From Ridgeia piscesae (taxonomy: Eukaryota > Annelida > Polychaeta > Sabellida > Siboglinidae): DNA of 64,000 nucleotides. Below, in pieces: positions 1 through 11,400 of this stretch. Made by a program: the position numbers and the translations under genes. How positions within the stretch are numbered: position 1 is the stretch's first letter; each line of letters starts with the position of its first letter. The DNA lies in the NCBI GenBank assembly GCA_025642075.2, contig JAODUO010000155.1, forward strand, positions 351,001 through 415,000. Reading direction: 5' to 3'. The notes under the pieces were generated by a model, which ran no database searches, was not told the DNA's origin, and saw only the letters and a program-made list of their open reading frames with translations.

Positions 1-480
1 TCATGAAGCAACTAAGAACGTTCTTAATCCTAATAACATGACTGACATAGTAAATGATGTGTTTAGATGTACATACGTGACCATGGATGTTTACACAAAC
101 ACAAGATGCTAAGTAACTGCGTAATTATAAAATTGCTTTGCAAAACCAGCCACATGACATGACTATACAGTGGCACTGCCACACAGATAACGACATGCCT
201 AAATTATTTTGCATATTTAGGCGAGCGATTTATCACTTGCCTGGGTTTTTCAAACGTGAAGCACCAAATTTATATAATCTATCTATGTATTAGAACAAAA
301 TTACAATAATTCTGGCCAGACACTACATCATGTAGGCACTGTTTAATGCATCTTTCGTTGGAATTATAAGTGTTATATATAAGTGTTGCACTTCCGTTCA
401 CCCCATTTCCACCAACACTCATGGTTACTTGTTTATATGTTGAAACTGTTGCATTTAGAATAAGGGATTGCGTAATTCTT
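1..480. other. non-coding, left edge
   Basis: No exon, repeat or recognisable element seen on either strand. By position it is probably intron 9 of the NACHT gene, whose remaining exons must lie left of the window. Confidence 0.4.
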
Positions 481-494
481 AATTGCTGTGGTTA

Positions 495-2365
495 GAAATA
501 AACAAATGACTTACTTACTACATGATACACATGATACAAATGACTTACTTCCTACTTAGTTGAACACCCTACATGATACACGTGATACAAATGACTTACT
601 TCCTACTTAGGTGAACACCCTACATGATACCCGTGATACAAATGACTTACTTCCTACTTAGGTGAACACCCTACATGATACAAATGACTTATTTCCTACT
701 TAGATGAACACCCTACATGATACAAGTGATACAAATGACTTAATGCCTACTTAGATGAACACCCTACATGATACACATGATACAAATGACTTACTTCCTA
801 CTTAGATGAACACCCTACATGATACAAGTGATACAAATGACTTACTTCCTACTTAAATGAACACCCTACATGATACAAGTGATACAAATGACTTACTTCC
901 TACTTAGATGAACACCCTACATGATTCACATGATACAAATGACTTATTTCCTACTTAGATGAACACCCTACATGATACAAGTGATACAAATGACTTACTT
1001 CCTACTTAAATGAACACCCTACATGATACAAGTGATACAAATGACTTACTTCCTACTTAAATGAACACCCTACATGATACACATGATACAAATGACTTAT
1101 TTCCTACTTAAATGAACACCCTACATGATACACATGATACAAATGACTTACTTCCTACTTAGATGAACACCCTACATGATACAAGTGATACAAATGACTT
1201 ACTTCCTACTTAGGTGAACACCCTACATGATACAAATGACTTACTTCCTACTTAGTTGAACACCCTACATGATACACATGATACAAATGACTTATTTCCT
1301 ACTTAAATGAACACCCTACATGATACACATGATACAAATGACTTACTTCCTACTTAGGTGAACACCCTACATGATACAAATGACTTACTTCCTACTTAGA
1401 TGAACACCCTACATGATACAAGTGATACAAATGACTTACTTCCTACTTAAATGAACACCCTACATGATACACATGATACAAATGCCTAGCTTCCTACTTA
1501 GATGAACACCCTACATGATACACATGATACAAATGCCTAGCTTCCTACTTAGATGAACACCCTACATGATACACATGATACAAATGCCTAGCTTCCTACT
1601 TAAATGAACACCCTACATGATACAAGTGATACAAATGACTTAATGCCTACTTAGATGAACACCCTACATGATACATGTGATACAAATGCCTAGCTTCCTA
1701 CTTAAATGAACACCCTACATGATACACATGATACAAATGACTTACTTCCTACTTAGATGAACACCCTACATGATACCCGTGATACAAATGACTTACTTCC
1801 TACTTAGATGAACACCCTACATGATACACGTGATACAAATGACTTACTTCCTACTTAGATGAACACCCTACATGATACACGTGATACAAATGACTTACTT
1901 CCTACTTAGTTGAACACCCTACATGATACACGTGATACAAATGACTTACTTCCTACTTAGATGAACACCCTACATGATACACGTGATACAAATGACTTAC
2001 TTCCTACTTAGATGAACACCCTACATGATACACGTGATACAAATGACTTACTTCCTACTTAGTTGAACACCCTACATGATACCCGTGATACAAATGACTT
2101 ACTTCCTACTTAGATGAACACCCTACATGATACAAGTGATACAAATGACTTAATGCCTACTTAGATGAACACCCTACATGATACACGTGATACAAATGAC
2201 TTACTTCCTACTTAGATGAACACCCTACATGATACCCGTGATACAAATGACTTACTTCCTACTTAGATGAACACCCTACATGATACACGTGATACAAATG
2301 ACTTACTTCCTACTTAGGTGAACACCCTACATAATACCCCTAACAAAAGACTAGACTTTACTTAG
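495..2365. repeat. 51-bp minisatellite, about 36 copies
   Basis: Tandem array of a 51-bp unit (plus strand begins ATGAACACCCTACATGATAC). A recurrent 42-bp variant lacks one 9-nt GATACACAT-like block. Units differ mainly at a few sites (TACACATG/TACAAGTG/TACCCGTG; CTTACTTCC/CTTAATGCC). It lies in the intron after exon 9 of the minus-strand NACHT gene. On the minus strand every full unit carries a GTAAGT donor-like hexamer. The array decays between 2330 and 2471, and its last recognisable degenerate unit reaches the exon 9 donor. Confidence 0.9.
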
Positions 2366-2471
2366 ATGAACACCCCAAAATGTACACAGTTTTACATGCT
2401 TACCCTCTTAGGTGCCAGCACACCCTACATGATAGACATTGGTGATCATAAAAAACTTCCAACTAGCTTGC

Positions 2472-5400
2472 CTGATACGGGCCACTTCGTTCCAGGTGCC
2501 ATGGCAACTCCTCTGTCCGCCGACTAGAATGTGGCTGATCATAAAAGAACTTGGCCAACTGCTTGTGGAACGCCATCTCGCAAGGTGTAGGTGGTGCTGC
2601 CCTCTGCTGGCGACACATGATGTCACTCACACAGCCTGGGAAACATCAAAATGACAATGTTTGTTACAAGCACATAACATTACTTGCATTTCGTGCCAAG
2701 TAAATAGCTGCTATTATAGCACTCGATATATTTTATACTAATGTAATACGTTATTATTTTTGATGATGCCATTATTAGTCAGTTACAACCATCTAAGACA
2801 TCCATATCAAGAAGCATCCGTCTAACAGATTCATGTCAAAAGGTTCCATCTATGACATCAACAAAACATCACATAACTATAACAAAACCCTACCCAGCAG
2901 GCTGTATTCAACATCCGTATGTCACATAACTATAACACAACCCTACCCAGCAGGCTGTATTCAACATCCGTATGTCACATAACTATAACACAACCCTACC
3001 CAGCAGGCTGTATTCAACATCCGTATGTCACATAACTATAACACAACCCTACCCAGCAAGCTATATTCAACATCTATATGTCACATAACTATAACACAAC
3101 CCTACCCAGCAGGCTGTATTCAACATCCAGATGTCACATAACTATAACACAACCCTACCCAGCAGGCTGTATTCAACATCCATACATCACATAACTATAA
3201 CACAACCCTTTCCCAGATTGCTGTATTCAACATCCGTATGTCACATAACTATAACACAACCCTAACCAGCAAGCTGTATTCAACATCTATATGTCACATA
3301 ACTATAACACAACCCTACCCAGATGGCTGTATTCAACATTCATATGTCACATAACTATAAAACAACCCTACCCAAGGCTGTATTCAACATCCATGTCGTA
3401 TAACTATAACGCAACCCTACCCAGCAGACTGTATTCAACAGCATCCTTGAAGTGTTGATGGAAGAACTTGAGCAGGCCACCAGGCCGTGCGAAGAGAGAG
3501 TCCATTGCAGCTGACTGGAAGAGTGCCCACTCAAATGACGTCACGTCCTTGTATCCCAGCTGGGTGTTGAGGATCTGCAGAATCTCCACCTGAGACAGAC
3601 CATGTCTCGACACGGCTATCAGTCGCAGGGCATCAGCCACCCAGCCTGTCAGTGCTGGACACAAGAGACAGAGGGCAGTGTTACAATCAGTTGCAGGGCA
3701 TCAGCCACCCAGCCTGTCAGTGCTGGACACAAGAGACAGAGGGCAGTGTTACAATCAGTCGCAGGGCATCAGCCACCCAGCCTGTCAGTGCTGGACACAA
3801 GAGACAGAGGGCAGTGTTACAATCAGTCGCAGGGCATCAGCCACCCAGCCTGTCAGTGCTGGACACAAGAGACAGAGGGCAGTGTTACAATCAGTCGCAG
3901 GGCGTCAGCCACCCAGCCTGTCAGTGCTGGACACAAGAGACAGAGGGCAGTGTTACAATCAGTCGGAGGGTGTCAGCCACCCAGCCTGTCAGTGCTGGAC
4001 ACAAGAGACAGAGGGCAGTGTTACAATCAGTCGCAGGGCTTCAGCCACCCAGCCTGTCAGTGCTGGACACAAGAGACAGAGGGCAGTGTTACAATCAGTC
4101 GCAGGGCATCAGCCACCCAGCCTGACAGTGCTAGACACAAGAGACAGAGGGCAGTGTTACAATCAGTCACAGGGTGTCAGCCACCCAGCCTGTCAGTGCT
4201 GGACACAAGAGACAGAGGGCAGTGTTACAATCAGTCGCAGGGCATCAGCCACCCAGCCTGACAGTGCTAGACACAAGAGACAGAGGGCAGTCGTACAATC
4301 AGTTGCAGGGCATCAGCCACCCAGCCTGTCAGTGCTGGACACAAGAGACAGAGGGCAGTGTTACAATTAGTCGCAGGGCGTCAGCCACCCAGCCTGTCAG
4401 TGCTGGACACAAGAGACAGAGGGCAGTCGTACAATCAGTCGCAGGGCATCAGCCACCCAGCCTGTCAGTGCTGGACACAAGAGACAGAGGGCAGTGTTAC
4501 AATCAGTCGCAGGGCATCAGCCACCCAGCCTGACAGTGCTAGACACAAGAGACAGAGGACAGTGTTACAATCAGTCGCAGGGCATCAGCCACCCAGCCTG
4601 TCAGTGCTAGACACAAGAGACAGAGGGCAGTGTTACAATCAGTCACAGGGCGTCAGCCACCCAGCCTGTCAGTGCTAGACACAAGAGACAGAGGACAGTG
4701 TTACAATCAGTCGCAGGGCATCAGCCACCCAGCCTGTCAGTGCTAGACACAAGAGACAGAGGGCAGTGTTACAATCAGTCACAGGGCATCAGCCACCCAG
4801 CCTGTCAGTGCTGGACACTAGAGACAGAGGGCAGTGTTACAATCAGTCGCAGGGCATCAGCCACCCAGCCTGACAGTGCTAGACACAAGAGACAGAGGGC
4901 AGTGTTACAATCAGTCACAGGGCGTCAGCCACCCAGCCTGTCAGTGCTAGACACAAGAGACAGAGGACAGTGTTACAATCAGTCGCAGGGCATCAGCCAC
5001 CCAGCCTGTCAGTGCTAGACACAAGAGACAGAGGGCAGTCGTACAATCAGTCGCAGGGCATCAGCCACCCAGCCTGTCAGTGCTGGACACAAGAGACAGA
5101 GGGCAGTTGTACAATCAGTCGCAGGGCATCAGCCACCCAGCCTGTCAGTGCTGGACACAAGAGACAGAGGGCAGTTGTACAATCAGTCGCAGGGCATCAG
5201 CCACCCAGCCTGTCAGTGCTGGACACAAGAGACAGAGGGCAGTGTTACAATCAGTCGCAGGGCATCAGCCACCCAGCCTGTCAGTGCTGGACACAAGAGA
5301 CAGAGGAGAGTGTTACAATCAGTCGCAGGGCATCAGCCACCCAGCCTGTCAGTGCTGGACACAAGAGACAGAGGACAGTGTTACAATCAGTCGCAGGGCA

Positions 5401-8400
5401 TCAGCCACCCAGCCTGTCAGTGCTGGACACAAGAGACAGAGGGCAGTGTTACAATCAGTCGCAGGGCATCAGCCACCCAGCCTGTCAGTGCTGGACACAA
5501 GAGACAGAGGACAGTGTTACAATCAGTCGCAGGGCATCAGCCACCCAGCCTGTCAGTGCTGGACACAAGAGACAGAGGACAGTGTTACAATCAGTCGCAG
5601 GGCATCAGCCACCCAGCCTGACAGTGCTAGACACAAGAGACAGAGGGCAGTGTTACAATCAGTCGCAGGGCATCAGCCACCCAGCCTGTCAGTGCTGGAC
5701 ACAAGAGAGAGAGGCCATATAGCACTATCTATGAACATTTGGCAATGACATGTACAATTCGTGTTTTTCGAACACAGCAGATTATGTAAAACACGTTTCC
5801 TGTAAAACACAGGTCTTGTAGTTCACACATTTATTTGGTTACATGTATTGTTACCCATTAACGATCTATGAAGGGTAGAACTTGCTGGAAACCATTTTGT
5901 TTCATCAGTTTACAAAACCAATAGATTCCTACACTCAATGTAGTCAGGAAGAGTACACAGCAAAACATAAGGTTTTTTTCTTTGATTGAGCTGGTATTAT
6001 TGACAATGTTACCCAGGTCAAGCGAGGACAGTGGACCCGTGGGACCAATGAGACCAATGAGAGGGGGTTCACAGGTGTCACTTACATTCGGGCGCATTAC
6101 ATGTGGTCGAGGCTAGTGTCACAGCATCTGTGGGATAGCCATAGTCATTTATCCAGCGCCGGATCACTCGGGTCCACAACTCCCGGATACTAGTGGACTC
6201 GAGGTAGGAGTCAAGATGGTAGTCAAGGCGACTGTACACACCAAACACCTGCAGCTCATTGGCAAGAATGGAGAGGAAGAGAGGCTTGTCGGAGAGCCGA
6301 CACTTGACAATGCGCTTGAGTTGTTCGTCACTGAGACACTTGCAGTGAATGGCCAGGTGCTCCTGAATCACCTCTGTCTTCCACCGCGTGTTCAACAGGG
6401 GAGGAACCGTCACCTACACACATCAATTGTTGAGCAATGCAAGCACAGAATCTTCATACATAGTGATTACAAATCTAACAATTTTTCTGCAAATAACAAT
6501 ATTTTCAAATTACACCAATAACATCCAGTTTTCAAATTACACCAATAACATCCGGTTTTTAAATTACAGTAAGTAAATTACAATATGTTTTGTTTATCCA
6601 CTAACAGATGATCAGTTGGTTAATTGTTTACAACTGCATTTGACATATTTAACTGAAGAAGTTATGCTGACTGTTTGAGGGGTGCGTGATGTGTGTGATC
6701 TGTGCTGTCTTACGTCTTACCTGCACAGTGCTGCCCCTCTGTGAGAGGCACTTGAAGGCAGTGTTGCATGTTGCCAAGGTGATGATGATCTTACATTGTG
6801 GGGGCAGCACCGGCGGCAACCACTGGAAGTCTTTCACCTGTCAAACCAAACAATGACAATAACCATCTGAGACACTGTACGTCTTTCACCTGCAAAATGC
6901 AATGATGTCAAGCAAGCATGCAAGCATAAAATTCCTAGACAGCTAAGCTACAGCCAACCAGAAGTAATCTTCTTTACAGTCCTTGGGTGAAGATGAATGT
7001 TGGAACAGGTTCTAGCTTTCTTGGTTGTTGCACCAACTCTGTGGAATTCAGTTCCTGCCAGCATTAAATTAGAAGGGAATAAAATAAAATTTTATTTTCT
7101 AAACAAATCTTTTTAATGCTGCCCATCCTCTTTAGCTTCCTAGCATTTTCTTCTCCCTGTTGATGACTCATACATAGTTTATGATGAGATAGATTAATTC
7201 CTTGGTTTTGTTGTGCCATTTAGCTGAATTGTTATAGAGTATTGGTGCTAAGAAGTCACTATTATTATTACAAATTTATTTAAGAAATACAACATCAAGG
7301 TCATTTAAAGAAGAAATTTTCTAAGAGTTGACAACAATGTCTGCAGTATATAGCAAATAAAAAAAACATTGTTGTGGAACGTTAAGTCAACACTGATGTT
7401 TTTATCAATATATATAAATGTTTTGCCATGTTAATGTCCCTTTGATGAGGGGACACTCTGTGGACGCGGACAGAGGACAGGATATTTTGTTTATAATGTC
7501 CCTCCTAAAGTGGACAATAAGTGAAAACATAGCAAAAATCACAAAATATTTTGATTACAAGATGGCGACGGACAAGACGCCGAGACCATGCAGTGTGACA
7601 GAACAAAAGCTGAACTTCATGTGAAACCCAAACAAACAAATTCTACCTAATTTACTGAACTGGTTGTGAAAAATTAGTTTTATTTCTGGCTGGCCTGTTT
7701 TTTGTGTCACCTGTTAACTAATTGCAATCGAGTCCCAGACTGAGCCAATGATAATGTTCTTGGACACAAACACCAGCAGGGCAGACAACAAACTGAACAA
7801 TGACTTGAATCAGAGTTATTTAAATCACTTCTTACTATCATGACTTAACACTGAAAACATTATAATAGATACCTAGGTGCAATGTCGTTGTTGACATTGT
7901 TTATAAGCTCTCTAGGAGCACTGCGAGCAGCTCCAATACCCTATTATCACCCATCATATACGTTCCCGTTTGAGTAGAACATAGTGCACACTGTTCACAT
8001 ATATACAAATTATGTCCATCCATACATCTACACTATATGTGCATTTTTCTCAATTTATGCTAAATAGTAATCCCAAGCATTAATATTTGAATATATTAGA
8101 CATGTAAATGAACAACATTTGCTTAACAAACGAAAGCATTCTTATTTAAATATGCCTCCTGTCATGCCTCTGTCACCATGGCCCAGTCTGGCTCTTAAAT
8201 AATAAATGCAATGTTCAAGTGTTGAACAATGTTCTTGCAAAGATTAAGCTTGTTGTGTTATAAAATATCATGTAGATACTGCTGCTTTTTATGCATGGGA
8301 TTATTTGCAATGTATGATATATATCAGAACAAATATGCTAATGTTATACCTAGAACACAAGTAAATTACTGAACATTATATTTACTGATCCATGACCATG

Positions 8401-11400
8401 TCTTCTTTTTTACATCTACACTGTACATGTACACAGTGCATTTTTTGTACCCACAGCCAAAGACCCCCAATAGCCCACCCAACCCCATTCCAGAATGTCT
8501 GTCCCTCTGATGAGGGTACACCCTCAATGTAGGGACACTTTTGCCATGGATACATGAGTGTCTGTTGAAGAGGGGGACTACTGTACTGCTAAAAATGACA
8601 TTTCATTACCCTGCAGTTTGTGTTGCCATTTTGTGTTAAAGTAATAAAACTAATAAAATTGACAAATAAATATGACAAACAGATGAATACAATTAACGAC
8701 ACATTAAGTGCCACTGACCTGCAGTTTGTTACTTCACAATAAATACAATAAATAGATAAATAAATTAATTGTAGATAAATTTTAATTTTCTTGAAGTGTA
8801 ACAGATAGGAACATACTTAAACTTGTTTAATTTTACTAAGGAAGGTCCTTTTTCAGTTGGTCAGTCCAACTGACACTCATGGAAGAGCTGAAACTAGAGA
8901 TTGAGTGAATATGACTAAAAGAAGTGAACTACGATGGAGAGAAAGTAGAAGCAGGCAGCAGGAGAAGAGGGTGACTACAGTAGTTCATTGGTTCCTCACC
9001 TGTTGTTGGGAGAGCCCGTAGGTGCCAGTCAGCTCATCAACACCATCAATGACAATGACACAGGGTCCAAGAGAGATGGCGGCAAGGAACGCTTCACGCA
9101 CACGATGGAAGTCTGCCAGCTCATCAGTGTCTGGCACATCACTTTCTGCTCCTGCAGCAATCAAAACATAGATGTTTAGATTCGGCTGGATAGAAAGATT
9201 GATGCCCTAATTCATATGGAGAGAATGATCCTATGGTCCACAAGAAAGGTAGACATTTCTATCTCCCACAGTACACAAACACATTTGGAACATGGAAGGA
9301 ATTACAATGACATCAGCGTAAAAGCATTTTGGGGTGACATGAGTTGAGCTTAGAAAAAAGAATTTTTAACAAATGTCTACCAAATGTTTGTACACTTCTT
9401 CAGTGCTTCCCTTAATGAACATACATACACACATACAGCCAACAAGTGATGTATCAGGCCAAGACTCACGCTGGAGCTGTGGACCCTTGTCTCGCATCTC
9501 AACTGTGCACCGCCTCATGAAGCACATGATGTCGAAGCTGAGGGCGCTACTGCCAACATAGTGAGCGAACACCTTGAGGTCATCCCGCGAACTAAACTCC
9601 TGCACCCAGTTAGCAAGAACGGATGTCTTGCCACAGCCACGGTCTCCCGTCAGCAACATCACAGACTTGTAGGTCGGGCACGGGGGGCTCCTATTGTGTA
9701 ACCTGGGGCAAGTGCACAATAACATATGCACAGTCTGGAGCACCAGGTAGTCTTCTAGTAAACCACCAGATGGCAGCATGATATACTTACTGTATGTAGC
9801 ACATTAAACTTGGAACACTGTGAATAATAATGGCTTATAAAATATGTATTTTATTACTATTTCTATAACGTAAAACAGGATTTCTGAGTCTGTCTGTCTG
9901 TCTGTGGACCCACCTCCCCATTAGTGTTGCCAGTATCAGGCTGACACTTTGCATGTCATCAAACAAGCCAATGTAGATAGTTCGTAGATTTTGACTTCTT
10001 AACATGTGTCCTAGATGCGGAGAATGTGGAAGGCTCTGTGTATCATGAGGTTAGGTTAACATCTTGTTGCACCACTGCACAACGTAATTCTTAAATAATG
10101 TAATGCAATTTTCAAATGTTTCAGCACAGGAGATTGCCTTTTTCAGAAGCAAGAGTGTGGAAGAGCTCTCTAATGTTTAACTCTGTTAGTATTCAGAGCA
10201 GTGACATTGTTTCAGGGTGTCCTATAAATACCCTGTCACATGTTAGCATTTTGTTGCATCATGTGCACAAGTGAATGCAAGTGCATGATGAAACAATATG
10301 CTAATGTGCGACAGGCTATTTATGGCAAGTCAACAGCTCAAGCAACATATCCTGCTTGATGGAATCTTCACAATCAGGCTTCCGCTTAGTAACTGTATGA
10401 CCTCAGAAGCCTACTGTAAGTTTGGTTTGTAACATCTATATGGCTTAATTTAATTTAATATGACTGTCTCCCCCAGCCAGGCTATGCTGGGTAACTCAAC
10501 TAGTTGTTTATAAGTGGCCTTTCTGCAAGATAACTGTTGTTGTGTATTAATAATAATGTGCTGGACAAGCTATCACACATGTCTGCAGCAGATGTAGCAA
10601 ATGAGATGGTTGAACATTTTGAAGGCACTGATGCATGAGGAATGGTGTCAAACTCTAGAGGTTTATAATTAATCACATAACATTATTGTGAAGAACAAAA
10701 AACATTTAAGCATGTCAAATCATGTTGCAATGCCTGGGCCACCTGTTGCTCCTAGCACAAATGTTTACTGGTGGCTATGACTTTGTTGTAGTTCTAAAGC
10801 AAACAAGATATTAAATTCTACTAAAGTTCTCACAGAAAAAAAATTCTGCTAAAAGATAAGAATTACCATATCAAACAAATTTGATAACAGCTATTAGCCA
10901 GATTAGATATTTTTGACAATTAACAGAAACCATACCAAGCAATCATTGTGGAACTTTATCTATAAATAAAATATATTCGATAATATCTATTTGTGGCACA
11001 ATATGTTATGAACATATAAAAAACTGGCTTAAACATGACTAATTTTGTGGAAATCTATGATAACAACTTTGAATAAAAAATAGTGAGATTAGATGTTTTT
11101 TGAAGTCTATGTTTCTAGTGACAAGTGTGTCACCTGGTGCGAGTGATGCACAGATGAGAGGCCATGTGTGAGAGCGCATCCAGTGGCTGTTGTGGCATTG
11201 TCTTGTCCTCAGTCAATGACGTCAGTGCAAACTTAGTGAGCTCGTGGAACACCTTGTCAATCTCTGGCGTACGCACAAAGATACGCCGCCTGGTCTCCGC
11301 AAATGTTTCATGTGCCATCCATTCTGTGAAACGCTCGCTGTCTGTGGGGAGAAACAACAGGTCAGTGTCAAAGGTTATGGCCACCAGACACAGGACAGTT

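Noticed and set aside
495..5712. CRISPR-like regular repeats
   Set aside because: Contiguous tandem units without unique spacers, in an intron of a eukaryotic gene.
3602..5748. Several Gln/Ser/Cys-rich open frames of 100-250 codons
   Set aside because: Rotating frames of the 68-bp array, antisense to the NACHT gene; no start context or splicing support.
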